Source: Aotearoamyces nothofagi
Taxonomy: Eukaryota > Ascomycota > Leotiomycetes > Leotiales > Tympanidaceae
DNA length: 64,000 bases
Assembly: GCA_015345905.1 (NCBI GenBank)
Contig: JADDTR010000008.1
Location: forward strand, 372,001-436,000
Direction: 5' to 3'
Shown here: positions 47,501-58,907 of the stretch, one piece after another
How positions within the stretch are numbered: the stretch's first letter is position 1
Layout: each line of letters starts with the position of its first letter
Translations under genes and position numbers: made by a program
The notes under the pieces: model-generated
Databases searched by the model: none
Told to the model about the DNA's origin: nothing
The model's input: the letters and a program-made list of their open reading frames with translations, nothing else

Positions 47501-49101
47501 CCCAGTATTTGCCAAAATTTTGAATTTCAAGCTGACATAGCTTATAGGAGACTCAAAAGATCCCAAAGCCCGCTTGATTTGGGAGAGTATAGACAATAGC
47601 ATATATCATCTCGATGACCAGACACTAATAGTAGAGTTTTCGCAGTCCACTCTCCCAAATTATACTGACTATTTATTAGCCTCTACCTCCGCCAGCTGAA
47701 GGTGACGCTTCTCTGCCTTATGACGTTTCAAATCTCAGAAATTATTCATTAGCCGTTAGTGGTGATGTTTTTCGTTGGGTCATCGATTATGCTTCTCCGG
47801 GTGTTCTACAAAGAGTATGCCAACTTACTTCTTGAATTTCTAATTTTGCTAACTTCTTGAAGATGCTTGTTTGCGGCCAGGTCTTTGCGAGAATGTCCCC
47901 GGATGAAAAGCATGAACTGGTTGAAAAGCTTCAGAGTATTGATTATTGCTGTGGTTTCTGCGGCGATGGGGCCAACGATTGTGGTGCGCTTAAGGCCGCT
48001 GATGTAGGTATATCACTTTCTGAAGCCGAGGCTTCCGTCGCTGCACCTTTCACTAGTCGAGTGTTCGATATCACGTGTGTGCCAGAAGTGATAAGGTAAG
48101 ATTAAAGACCTTTTTCTCCATTGAATGCTGTTGACGCATCTTATAGGGAAGGACGTGCAGCGTTGGTGACAAGTTTTAGCTGCTTCAAATACATGAGCTT
48201 GTATTCGGCAATACAGTTCACATCTGTTAGCTTCTTATATGCATCTGCCTCGAACCTAGGAGATTTTCAGGTATGTAGTAGCTACATCTCTAGAAAACCA
48301 ACTACTGATTTGGAACAGTTCCTCTTTATTGATCTATTATTGATCTTACCAATTGCTATTTTTAGTAGGCTGATCTCACCCTATGAGTTGTATATAATAC
48401 TCACCATCGTGGCAGTGGGCTGGACAGGGCCATATCGAATTCTATGCCGAAAACGACCAACAGCAAACCTTGTGTCCCGGAAAGTTTTGACGCCATTACT
48501 TGGTCAGATCATAATTTGCATCTTGATACAAGCTATAAGCTTCTATGCAGTTAGGAAACAACCTTGGTTGGTCTTGCGCCTAGAGCATTATTTTGCTGTA
48601 GCTAACTGATCTTAGGTATATACCGCCTCATCTCAATAAAAAAAAGTCTAATATTGAGAACTCTGATAATACAACCTTGTTTTTGGTGTCTTGCTATGAG
48701 TATATATTGTCTGGTATTGTACTGAGCGTAGGACCTCCGTTCCGCCAGGCCATGTCACAGAACTGTGAGTATACGCCTCCTTCGCAGTCGAAATTGCACT
48801 AATATTCGCGACTGTAGTGCCGTTTGTAGTCACAATAGTTGTAGCTCTATTATTTTCTTCCTATATGCTGCTCGATCCAGCTGTTTGGCTGGCAAGGTTC
48901 ATGCAGCTGACAGAAATGAGCCTAGACTTTAGAATATTTATTCTAGTGCTAGGATTGGGGTATCTAGGTATGGCCTGGATTAGTGAGAAGCACCTTTTCC
49001 CAAGACTTGCGAAATTCATCGGCACTGCGAAACAGCGGATAAGTCATATCCCAAAGAATCGCAAGGCGTATAAACTTATACAGGAGAAGTTGCGAATGTA
49101 A
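44545..49101 (+). CDS. P5B-type ATPase (YPK9/ATP13A2-like polyamine transporter)
   Basis: Exons 44545..44703, 44755..46902, 46958..47111, 47162..47494, 47548..47630, 47680..47814, 47863..48095, 48147..48270, 48319..48364, 48416..48566, 48616..48764 and 48818..49101, about 1332 aa. A vacuolar/lysosomal pump; the human relative exports polyamines from lysosomes and yeast Ypk9 protects from Mn and heavy metals. Disordered acidic N-terminus, a membrane hairpin near residue 200, [12 protein letters not shown] (A domain), [11 protein letters not shown] (the PPALP motif of P5B transporters), [10 protein letters not shown] with the phosphorylated Asp, [11 protein letters not shown], and [20 protein letters not shown]. 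The first two thirds is almost one exon; the membrane C-terminus is split by many small introns. The third exon's acceptor is a GAGAAG pair, so one lysine is uncertain. Confidence 0.94.
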
Positions 49102-49827
49102 TCTGTGCTTGTATATAACTATATGATACATGAATTCGAGACAAACACCCGTGCAGGGTTGTTTTACTGGCATCTTGAAATTTCGAACAATATGTCAAAA
49201 TTATCTCTTTTCACTTGCCAACTTTAACTTGGGGGCAGCGAAAAGGCCCTCTATGAAGGTACTTGATCAAGTTCGGGGTCCATGAATGTACTGCACCGGA
49301 GCAAATGCTAAATGGGAACCATCTCTGGCCCGGGGCAGATTATCTTATATCTTATGAACTATAGCTAGGGTATAACCGTCCAAGAGTTTTAGATGGATAT
49401 TTATACAACGTAACGATATAGTCTATAAAGCTTATTATAGATAATAGTGTAAATCAGATGCTTTAGTTTATTGAATTATTATCGATGTTACTACTAAATG
49501 CATTGATAGAGCAGAATCCATTTATTGATAGCTTCAACTTAGCATCACCGTCTCTATTTTCCGTGTATGCTTCCTTTCGACTAACGATGTAGTCGATTTG
49601 AGGCGATCCTCTGCGCGTACCTAGTGATAGCTTCTGTACCTTAAGGTAGGTAGCTAGGTACGGCTAACGAGATGTCGTGTTAGAGATGATTGTAGGGGTG
49701 AAACGAAACAATAGCGCCTAGACAACAGCCACGAAGATGGAAACATATTAATTCAGAAACTCTCTATGCAACTTAGTGACTATTGATCAGAAACCTTTTA
49801 CTGTATAACTGGGTGTTTGTGTTCAAG
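49102..49827. other. Intergenic spacer
   Basis: About 725 bp; contains an AAGGTAGGTAGCTAGGTACGG stretch near 49640, the same word type as the 9.6-11.1 kb cluster. No gene. Confidence 0.4.
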
Positions 49828-51069
49828 ATGAATTACGGTTTGTTGAACATGAAGATACGATCATCCACTATCACTTGCTAAGTGCTCAGCAGACTGGATC
49901 CTTGATGGGGGCTATGTGCCAGCTCCCCTCATACGAATCGGCATAAGAAGACAACTGCGTGATCGTATCGAGATAATCAAGTCAAAGTCACTGGAAGAGG
50001 CCTATGCCAAAAAAATAGAGTATGTATCTCTGCTCCGATGTCGTCCAATAGCCATTGAGACTGCTGCGGCCAATGTTCAGCATTATGAAGTAGGGACTGG
50101 AGTACTAGCTGCGTGTCTGGGTCCGAGAATGAAGTATTCGTGTTGTCTGTACCCCAAGGGAGGGGAGACGTTAGCACAAGCGGAGATTGCGATGCTAGAA
50201 ACATACGTGCTAAAAGCTGGGTTAAAGGATGGCATGAGTATCCTTGATCTGGGGTATGCCTGCTATCGAAAAACTCACAGGATTGTTTGCTGATGCCCTC
50301 TAGATGTGGATGGGGCTCAGCCGCATTGTACTTCGCGGAGGTCTTTCCAAATTCCAAAATTACTGCGTTCTCCAATTCTAGGACACAGAAGATATATATA
50401 GATGCCAAGGCTAACGCGAAAGGCCTAACAAATATCAATGCAATTACTGGAAATATTGTGGACTATGAATTTGAAAAGAAAGCTTTCGATCGAGTTGTCT
50501 CTATTGAGGTGAGTTATCAAGGCTAACTAAACAACTAAACATTGGTCTAGGTTAGCTAATCATACCAGCTATTCGAGCACATGAAGAACTACGAACTTCT
50601 GATGGCCAAGGTCGCCAGAGCCCTTAAGCCTGGAGGAAAGCTGTTCGTGCACATCTTCGCTCATAAGACTACACCGTACGATTTTGAAGAGGGCTGGATG
50701 AGCACATATTTCTTCTCTGGTGGCACGATGCCGTCAGCAGACCTCCTCTTATACTTCCAGAGAGATCTGAAACTCGAGGAGCAGTGGTGGGTATCAGGCA
50801 AAAACTATGCCAAGACATGCGAGGTTAGTAACTCCCTTGATTTTTTAAGCTTTTGCTGACGAGCTTCTTAGGACTGGCTTTCAAAGATGACTGATAGTAA
50901 GAAGGAGATTTGGCCACACCTGATGGAGACTTATGGAGAGAATAACACTGCAATGTGGTATTATCGCTGGCAGATATTCTATATGGCATGCGCGGAGCTC
51001 TTTGCATACGATGGTGGGGATACTTGGGGCGTATCACATTATCTTTTCGAAAATCCACGGCCATCCTAG
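49828..51069 (+). CDS. Cyclopropane-fatty-acid-synthase-like SAM methyltransferase
   Basis: Exons 49828..49837, 49893..50253, 50304..50508, 50569..50823 and 50872..51069, about 342 aa. SAM-binding motif I is [17 protein letters not shown], with [16 protein letters not shown] downstream, then [17 protein letters not shown] and [20 protein letters not shown]. These mark the CFA synthase / coclaurine N-methyltransferase-like group, which in bacteria methylates lipid double bonds and in plants and fungi methylates amines or other small molecules. The N-terminal [25 protein letters not shown] fits this group. The 10-nt first exon (MNY + part of D) was placed by donor, acceptor and phase and is the least certain part; the ORF otherwise opens only at a GTG. 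The substrate is not readable from sequence. Confidence 0.8.
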
Positions 51070-52138
51070 ATAGAACCCCTGATCCATAAAGTTCAAGTTG
51101 AAGTCTCTTACAGCCGCAAACTGTCAAATCAATACCAGACTCGCAACTGTGTAGCCATGCATACATTGCAGACGTGTAAGTCTGGAAGTTTTTCTTCTTC
51201 TAGAGTTATATGGTCCATTCCTGCCATTCCATCAAGTATTGTTCCACGTCTGTTGAGCTCAATCCGCTTTCCGAAACCTGTAGTACAATTGGGTGCCCTT
51301 CACGCTCCTAGCTCAACGTATTCAGTGGTCCCAAGGATGCTTCCAGCCTAGCAACGCAGGTCCTAAAATCCAATGTCAGTCGACATCCTTCATAGTTCAT
51401 TATGGAATTGATGAAATTACCGTCTTGCTTCGCGCGATACATCAACTAAGGCATCGTCAGCAAGATTCAATAAAAGAGGATAAGCAAGCCTGCAAACATA
51501 CAAAGAACCACATGCTTGCCCCTAAACCCGTCGCCGCAAACCGGTAGAGGGGGCGTACAGGGTGGATATGTACTGGGTGATGGCCTGCCATTGTGCCTTC
51601 ATACGTCAACTAATGCTACGATTCTGCACAAATCGTTGGGACTCACTGTCTCGAGTCGCAAATATTCGAAAATGGCTGTTAGTCGTGCCAAAGAGAAGAC
51701 AGAGGTAAGATACTTCGGTAGCAAGGTCACCCGTCGAGCCGTCCCTCCTCACTTTAGCTTAAAAATGCCAAGCCTGGACTTCCTACTAGTAACATTTCCT
51801 CCACTAAAGCAGCAGCCGGCAAGGACTGTGATGCGGCCGCAAGCTACAATACAATACCATGAATATCTACCGTACATGTACGCACTTGATGTTCTCTCAT
51901 AAACTTAAATTTTGATCCTGTGTCAAGAGGCCCAGCCTACCGTTTGCTTTATACCATGGGCAGGATTCCACACAGCTGGCCGTCTTGATCAGTTTAACTC
52001 TCATCTCACGCTTTGTATCTCGGCACTAAGCTATTTGGAACTCTGCACGCGTCGACTGAGTTTTCAAACCGTACGACAGTTATAACCCTTCGAGGCTTTG
52101 GTATTCGTATCTAGCAGTGACGGATACCGAAGGCTATC
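51070..52138. other. Intergenic spacer upstream of the BUR1 kinase gene
   Basis: About 1.07 kb. Several open frames of 60-130 codons occur, but none has conserved motifs, good composition or splice partners. Probably BUR1 promoter and leader. Confidence 0.4.
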
Positions 52139-54024
52139 ATGGCTACCCACTCGCATCAATTGAGCCCGCAAAGCAACGACACCTCCCCCAACGCTGGTGA
52201 CGCGCGACGCTCTCAGCCGCCTGCGAGATCCTTTCGTGGATGTTCCAGAATAACAGACTATGAGATACTAGGAAAGCTAGGAGAGGGAACATTTGGCGAG
52301 GTTCACCGAGCAAAGTCACGAAAGACGGGGACTATTGTGGCTCTGAAGAAGATCCTGATGCATAACGAGAAAGATGGATTTCCAATTACAGCTTTGCGCG
52401 AGATCAAGCTGTTGAAGCTTCTTTCACACGACAATATTCTAAAGCTGGAGGAGATGGCCGTTGAACACTCCCAAAAAGGCAACGATAAACGGAGGCGGGC
52501 CATTATGTATATGGTTACTCCTTACATGGACCATGATCTCTCAGGCCTGTTAGAGAACCCCAGTGTTCACTTCACGGAGCCTCAGGTCAAGTGTTACATG
52601 CTGCAATTGTTGGAAGGGACAAGATACCTGCATGACAATCGTATTCTTCATCGCGACATGAAGGCTGCAAATCTTCTTATCAACAACAAAGGCATCTTGC
52701 AGATTGCAGATTTCGGACTTGCTCGACACTACGACGAGCCCGTGCCTAGAGCTGGCGGGGGCGGTGGTGAAGCAAAGAGAGACTATACGACGTTGGTAGT
52801 TACAAGGTGGTATCGCCCACCAGAGTTGTTGATGCACCTTAGGAAATATACGACGGCTATTGACCTTTGGGGAGTTGGGTATGTAACTATCTCTTCTCTT
52901 TACAATCCTCCGCTGACTTCATTTCGACAGCTGCGTATTTGGTGAGATGCTTATTGGCAAGCCGATTCTGGCTGGTGACAGTGATACCAAACAACTCGAT
53001 ATAATCTTTGATTTGGTTGGATCACCAACAGAAGAGAATATGCCAGGATGGCGGTCCCTCCCAGGCGCTGAAGGCTTGAATCCTCGGCATCGGCCAGCAA
53101 CTCTGGCAATTCGCTTTAGAGAGTAATTATTTCATTTGCGAGTTTTAGATCTATGCTGCACACTGACACACCGCTAGGTACGGTTCTGGAGCGATCTCAT
53201 TACTTAACGAATTACTCAAGCTTGACTGGCGCAAGAGACTAAATGCTATCGATGCATTGAAACACCCATACTTCCGTAACGACCCGCTTCCTGCCAATGC
53301 AAGTGACCTCCCTACTTTCGAAGAATCGCATGAGCTTGATCGACGAAAGTTTAGAGGCCAAAAGGCAGCCCCCCCACCAGCGCCAAAAGGCGGCACGGTG
53401 GGAATGGGACCTACAGGTGGATGGGGTGGGGACGGTGGTGGAGGAATACATGGCGGATTTGGCAACGGTGACAATTATGGAGGAATGAATAGATCTCACC
53501 AAAACGGTATTCGCCATCCTAATCCCCCTCCGCATGTAGGCTACAGGAATGGTGGTCCATCTATAAATGAGCGTAGACCTGCATGGCAACGCGATGGACG
53601 CCCTGATACGAGGTTACCACCGCGGCCCCCTCCAGCTGATTATCCTGGAGGTTGGTCCGGGAGTATGGATGGATCGAGGTCAGGCGATGGCGTCAGGGAG
53701 CGTGACCGAGAACGTCCCTTGCCACGAAGCAGAGGTGGAGGTGGAGGCAGTGGTGGTGCTCTCGTGGATACGTACATTCCGACATATGGCCCAGATATAG
53801 GACGTCGAGAAGATCGAGTTAGGGATGACCGCCGAAGATGGGACGATCGAGATGACCGTCGACATGAGCGAGATAGAGACAGGCTAGAGTATGATAATCG
53901 AGGTCGCAATGGTCGAACTCGCAGCCGAAGTCGTAGTCCTGTTAGAGAGCGAGATAGAGAGAGGGTTCGTGAAAGGGATTCTATCGATAGAGATCGGGAT
54001 CGAGGTCGTGACCGGAGACCATGA
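52139..54024 (+). CDS. bur1: CDK9-type kinase BUR1/SGV1
   Basis: Exons 52139..52878, 52931..53122 and 53178..54024, 592 aa. Cyclin-dependent kinase of transcription elongation; phosphorylates Spt5 and the polymerase II linker/CTD and supports PAF complex recruitment. Kinase features: [16 protein letters not shown], the cyclin-binding PITALRE helix that names CDK9, [21 protein letters not shown]-loop [16 protein letters not shown]. The domain ends near residue 380 with [18 protein letters not shown]. The tail is Gly-rich, then a long run of Arg/Asp/Glu with [11 protein letters not shown], an RS/RD-like domain resembling splicing-linked kinases. Converges with the small membrane-protein gene at 54270. 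Confidence 0.94.
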
Positions 54025-54269
54025 TGTCTACTGTCCTTGACTTCACACAGCATTGCTTTCTTCAAGTTTAACATGGACTTGTTTGGGGTTTGGTTTATAA
54101 TACGTGTTTAGTACTAAGGGAACCAAGGCGCTTCGGCGGAACACGGTATATCAAACACAAGGCTGTATTTTAAGAGCTGCTAATATGCCAAAATGAAACA
54201 AGCGGCGAATTCTAATATACTCATAAATTGAGAATGATTGCATCAAGATTTAAATATTGTGACTAAGTG

Positions 54270-54850
54270 TCAAAAACCATTCTCAGAATCATCATCCTCT
54301 TCCAATATTGTCTGCGAAAGAAGTCCCCGGCTACTCTTCCTATTTCCCCTATCCTTGTCTAGGAAATCTATGTACTCTTTTTTCAAATCATCTAGTCGCT
54401 CTCTGCCCTGATTTCTTGGTACGGGCGTCGCAGTCTGCCATGCTTCCTCGGGCCCTGTCCTTTTTCTTGCTGTATCCACAGATGCTGCCTTGCTACCGAT
54501 CTTTTCGGAGGCGGGTTGCAAGCCAAGAACTGATATTAACATACTGGAGGAGAAGTGCAAGATGGACCCGGCGAGGAGGCCAATGATCGCTGCGATCCCC
54601 AAATAGATGTACAGCGTCTGTAAAGATTAGTGGATATACGCAATTGAAAGCCTGCGTACAGGAAGGAATAACATACCTCGAACCTGCCAAGGATCTGCAA
54701 AGGTAGAAGAACGCCACGAACCGTGTAATCCACGAGCTGTATGAGAGGTGCGAAGACGACAAGGAGAATGCTGTATAGGACGGTGAAAGGGAGGAGTAGA
54801 TAATAGACAGCGTAGTAGACGATGCTACCGATAACTGCAGGCCATGTCAT
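54270..54850 (-). CDS. Small two-pass membrane protein of unknown function
   Basis: Exons 54677..54850 and 54270..54617 (minus), 173 aa. Starts MTWPAVIGSIVYYAVYYLLL; a hydrophobic stretch covers residues about 6-45 and a second one (TLYIYLGIAAIIGLLAGSIL) follows the intron at about 59-80. The remaining 90 residues are soluble and charged, with a likely coiled region (RERLDDLKKEYIDFLDKD) and an acidic end. The intron has clean GTATGT and CTAATCTTTACAG signals and keeps frame, which argues for a real gene. I do not recognise the family. The upstream extension of the frame starts only with a TTG. Confidence 0.7.
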
Positions 54851-55107
54851 TGCTGAAAATTGGACGACTGTATGACAGATCAATGACCATCAGCTACAAT
54901 GGCATTCTCCCAAGCTATTTGTCCAAGCTGTCAAGATTGCCTATGCTGTCGCGTGTTGAATCCGAATTCATATTGCGTGGGGATGTTGCTTGCGTGTGTT
55001 TGTTGTTCCTGTCGTGTTGTACGCAGTACTCAAGTACTCGTACTGCCCGCGCCTGTTGTGTTCTCGGCGTACGGACTGAAACCTGACGTGCCCAAGTGCC
55101 TTAGGTA

Positions 55108-55131
55108 GGCACGGTGGCACGGTGGCACGGT
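55108..55131 (+). repeat. Tandem GGCACGGT x3
   Basis: Three perfect copies of the 8-mer GGCACGGT in a row. Confidence 0.85.
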
Positions 55132-55302
55132 AGGGAACGAGGGCGACAACACGGGGGAGTAATGACGGAGCCGCAGATGCCGATGGCCCGAGCGGGCAGT
55201 GGAGAAGCCAGCTAGCAGGCGCTAAGCGCTGTAGCATCATACCAGGGCCGCTATCTTATATTGTGCTGGGGGATGCTGGAGATTTGGACTTCCTCCCCAT
55301 AT

Positions 55303-55326
55303 CAGCAAAGGCCTCAGCAAAGGCCT
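55303..55326 (+). repeat. Tandem CAGCAAAGGCCT x2
   Basis: Two perfect adjacent copies of a 12-mer. Confidence 0.85.
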
Positions 55327-55485
55327 CAATACTGTCAATCGCCATTCCTCGGACGCTCCGAGTCTGTTTGGTGTATTAGTTATCGTTACTACAGTGCTTC
55401 TCTACTAGCATATGATTAACTAGGCACTAGTGGCTCGGCGACCGGTTTGCACGCCTATCACTGCCTCGCTTTCCGACCATTTCCT

Positions 55486-55513
55486 CATCGCCCATCGCCC
55501 ATCGCCCATCGCC
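55486..55513 (+). repeat. Tandem CATCGCC x4
   Basis: Four perfect copies of the 7-mer CATCGCC, about 75 bp upstream of the AMPK beta start codon. Confidence 0.85.
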
Positions 55514-55586
55514 CTTCTCTCGTCCCACGTATCTACCCTTCTTCACGTATGATGCATCCGCATAGACTGTAAGCTGTCGCATCATC

Positions 55587-57054
55587 ATGGGGAACACTCC
55601 GTCCACTTCCTCGAAGCCAAGCAGCACCGCTTCCCCATCTGGATCGGCACATGCAAGCACAGGAGGAAGCGCCGCCGCCGTGCGGAGAGAGCCCAAGCTA
55701 CGAGACAACATCCAAGCCCAGAGAGTAGCTGCCCCGCCCGAACCTACTATGGCCCAGGCACGTGGAACAAACGTATCTCACCGCACAAGAAATTCTCAGT
55801 CTCAGCATGCACATTTAGACAGCCATTCACCATCACCGAATGAGCAAACGGGCTCCTCCCAATCAAGGTCGTCTGATTCGCAGAAAATCGAGGTTAAGGA
55901 GGAGCTTAGCAAGCCAGTCGCTGTCCCCATACCTTCGGACACTCCCAACTCCGACTCGACAAGTCTCAGATCTCCTTATGCCGATTCTCAGATCGACCCA
56001 TCTGGCCCACCGTCAGATGCAATGCCGTATCATCTCACTAGGCCTCCACGTCTTCCGCTACCCATCGAAGAGGAAGTCCACACACCAGGCTCTCCGATAC
56101 TTGCGCCGGCTGCCGCCGAGGCTCCCATTCCCGACATACAGACACTAGAGGAAGCTGGAGACCAGCCTCCTCGTTCGGCTTCTGCGCTGAGCAATACAAC
56201 TGCCGACGATGACGAAGATACCGAGGAGTTACCTATCGATAAAGCAAAGCCTGTTGTCCCGACTGAGTTCGTTTGGCATGGCGGAGGTGAGAGGGTCTAT
56301 GTGACTGGGACAATATTTCAATGGCAACGGAAGTCGAAGCTCTATCCAGTGCCCGGCAAACCAGGAACTTTCTCTGCAATCATTCATGTGCGACCTGGAA
56401 CCCACCATATACGATTTATCATTGATGGCAATATGACAATCTCACCGGACTTGCCTACAACGGTAGACTTTGGCAACAATTTGGTTAACTATATAGAAGT
56501 AAGCGCCGACGACGTTCCCCGTGAAGTGACACCTGCCACAGAAGCCATGGGTATACCTGTGATTACTCAAGAGCAAGAAGAATTGGAAACTGCCACGAAA
56601 CTGGATGAGAAGAGACCTGTCCCTGATGAGACGCCTGCAAAACCTGCTGGTCGAACAAAACCGGTCCTTCCTGCAACACGCTACTCGACGCATATCCCGC
56701 AATATCTGCTCGACCTTGACAAAGCTGAAGACTCTACCGCTTATCAGTATGCTGCTGCTGCTATTGAGAAGTTGCCAACTCCTCCAAGTCTTCCAGGATT
56801 TCTTAGCAAGCCGATCTTGAATGCAGCAACCCCTGTGAAAGACGACAATAGTGTTCTCAACATGCCAAATCATACAGTGTTGAACCATTTGGCAACTAGC
56901 AGCATAAAAAGCAATGTTCTTGCAGTCTCTGCAACGACTAGATATAAGCGCAAGGTAAGTTTAACTGACTCTGATGCTGATATTGGACTGACCTCGTAAT
57001 CTATAGTATGTGACCACAATCATGTACAAACCAACATCTGATGACACTACCTGA
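55587..57054 (+). CDS. SNF1/AMPK beta subunit (GAL83/SIP2 type)
   Basis: Exons 55587..56954 and 57007..57054, 471 aa. Scaffold of the SNF1 glucose-sensing kinase; joins the alpha and gamma subunits and steers the kinase to its site. MGNTPS at the start is an N-myristoylation signal, which would allow membrane tethering. A Ser/Pro-rich disordered region runs to about 220. A CBM48 glycogen-binding domain follows (TEFVWHGGGERVYVTGTIFQ to NNLVNYIEVS). The C-terminal ASC domain contains IPQYLLDLD, PPSLPGFLSKPILN, LNMPNHTVLNHLATSSIKSN and, across the last intron, RYKRKYVTTIMYKPT. The last exon is only 48 nt but supplies the conserved final beta strand. Converges with kae1, 216 bp apart. Confidence 0.94.
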
Positions 57055-57270
57055 ATTATGAAAATCATCGCGGTAACTTTCGGATAAGGAGGTATTAGGA
57101 ACGACAAGTAAAATTGAAGGAATGCATGATTTACGAGTGTGCTTTGATTGGCTCTGCCGAGAATATATTGCACCATAGAAGATGGTCATCTTTTAAGTGG
57201 AACATTATACCTAGTAATGACAAGGCACGAGACTTTTTTTTTTCAAAATTGAACGGCTTGAAAAAAAAAA

Positions 57271-58326
57271 TTAATCTCTCCATTTCACAAACACCTCATC
57301 AGTTCTGAATCGTTGCGTACAAGTACTCTCCACCAAAGGAGTCCTGTATCCTGTCTCATAAGCTAGCAAGCCAGCATGAGCAATCATAATGCCATTATCG
57401 ATGCAAAACCGCTCATCAGTTGCAAAGACACTCCCTCCCCTGTCTCTTGCCATCAACCCCATCATCTCTTGCAATCTCTCATTACATCCTACACCCCCCA
57501 CAATCAAGACTTGACTGCTCCCAACATGCGCCATGGCCCTCTCTGTAATCTCCACCAACATTGCAAAAATGGTCTCTTGTAAACTAAAGCATAAATCGGC
57601 TGTTGTAACCACCTCGCCCGTAACGGAATCTCTCGTCTCTGGGTTGGCCTTCAAATCTACAGCCAAAATATCAATAGTCGCAAGGATCCCAGAAAAGGAG
57701 CAATCCATCCCTTTAACCGCATATGGTAGATCTAGTAGCACCTTTCCCTTCTTCGCCAATTGCTCGATGTTGTATCCTGGAGCTGGATCATTGCTTACCT
57801 CAAGAGTCCGCGCGAAGCGATCAAGGCAATTTCCGACCGCAATATCTAGCGCTTCACCAAAGATCCGATAACGTTGTTCTGCATAGGCTATAACCTGTGT
57901 GTTTCCTCCACTAACGTATAAGACCACTGGATTTTGAGCTCCCGTGATCTCTCTCCCCATTTCAATGTGTCCAACACAATGATTCACGCCAACCAGTGGC
58001 TTGCCCCAGAGGATACTGAGCATTCTTGCCGCCACGGCGACGCCCTGAAGGGGAGCACCCATGCCCGGCCCCCTTGTATAGCATATACAGTCGATATCGG
58101 CGATTCGTACGTGGGCTTGGGTGAGAGATTGCTTAACGAGAGCGATTACGTGGGAACGATGGTGTTTCGCTGTGTCCTTCGGGAGGAAGCCTTCCCCGGG
58201 CGGGGAAACAAAGGTATGGCGGATATTGGATAGGACGACTGCTTGCTTTCCTGGGCAATCTGGGTGGAGGATGATGCCTACACCGAGTTTGTTGGCTGAG
58301 CCTTCCAATCCTAGAGCGAGCGTCAT
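57271..58326 (-). CDS. kae1: KAE1 / OSGEP, tRNA t6A synthase catalytic subunit
   Basis: Single exon, 351 aa, the normal length. Transfers threonylcarbamoyl to A37 of ANN-decoding tRNAs as part of the KEOPS complex, with links to telomere upkeep. The ASKHA-fold is complete: [40 protein letters not shown], the metal-binding [64 protein letters not shown] and [12 protein letters not shown]. Absence of a mitochondrial presequence fits the cytosolic/nuclear paralog, not Qri7. It is one of the few intronless genes in the window. Confidence 0.97.
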   Translation of the reverse strand: MTLALGLEGSANKLGVGIILHPDCPGKQAVVLSNIRHTFVSPPGEGFLPKDTAKHHRSHVIALVKQSLTQAHVRIADIDCICYTRGPGMGAPLQGVAVAARMLSILWGKPLVGVNHCVGHIEMGREITGAQNPVVLYVSGGNTQVIAYAEQRYRIFGEALDIAVGNCLDRFARTLEVSNDPAPGYNIEQLAKKGKVLLDLPYAVKGMDCSFSGILATIDILAVDLKANPETRDSVTGEVVTTADLCFSLQETIFAMLVEITERAMAHVGSSQVLIVGGVGCNERLQEMMGLMARDRGGSVFATDERFCIDNGIMIAHAGLLAYETGYRTPLVESTCTQRFRTDEVFVKWRD

Positions 58327-58907
58327 TGTGAATGTTGGCTTTTCGGACGGGGCTTCTCTGGTTTATCAAAGGGTCTCCAGGAGTGTAGAAATCTTAGATA
58401 TCACAGCGACAGTGCGGCGCACTGTTGTGTGACTGCGACAAGAGTTCTCAAGGGCTGGTGGTAACAGCTGTGCAAGCAGAACATCAGTAAATAGCTCCAA
58501 ATGGGTTGATATTTTATTAACACCCCGCAGGTGCCTGCCAATCAGCTAATCGATAAGATAAGAATTAATTTTACACTCAGAGGAACCTTTTGAACACATA
58601 AATGTAGTGAAAGAAAACTGATAGAAGGAAATTAACTGGACCCCTTTACAAAGTAAGACTATTTGACCTGGAATCATATATTATCAATATGTCTGCAGAA
58701 AGGAAAGACTGGTTGTTGCCTTACTGTAATGTAACCTCGCTCGAGGCGTTGAGGAGCAAGCTTTTCATGCCTTAGGCTAGAGCAGCATATGCCGTAGTAC
58801 CGAAGCTAAAACGACAAAGACCGGCCACAACTTTGTACTTCTGCAACGTGAACAGAATTCATTACTTACCCTACCTCTTCTTGAGACTGGGCCAACATAG
58901 GATCATA
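58327..58907. promoter_or_regulatory. Divergent promoter between kae1 and the SET methyltransferase gene
   Basis: About 580 bp between opposite start codons. No distinctive motif beyond AT-rich stretches. Confidence 0.4.

Larger units (their letters stand above)
54851..55586. promoter_or_regulatory. Divergent promoter with short tandem repeats
   Basis: Spacer between the divergent membrane-protein and AMPK beta genes. It contains three short direct repeats (listed separately) and a CCTTAGGTAGGC word near 55100. No gene. Confidence 0.45.

Noticed and set aside
36492-49101. Possible functional cluster of myosin V, NAP1 and P5B ATPase
   Set aside because: All three are ordinary housekeeping genes; nearness alone gives no shared pathway.
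51516-51902. Plus-strand open frame of 128 codons before the BUR1 gene
   Set aside because: No motif, no splice partner, composition unlike neighbouring proteins; probably promoter or leader sequence.
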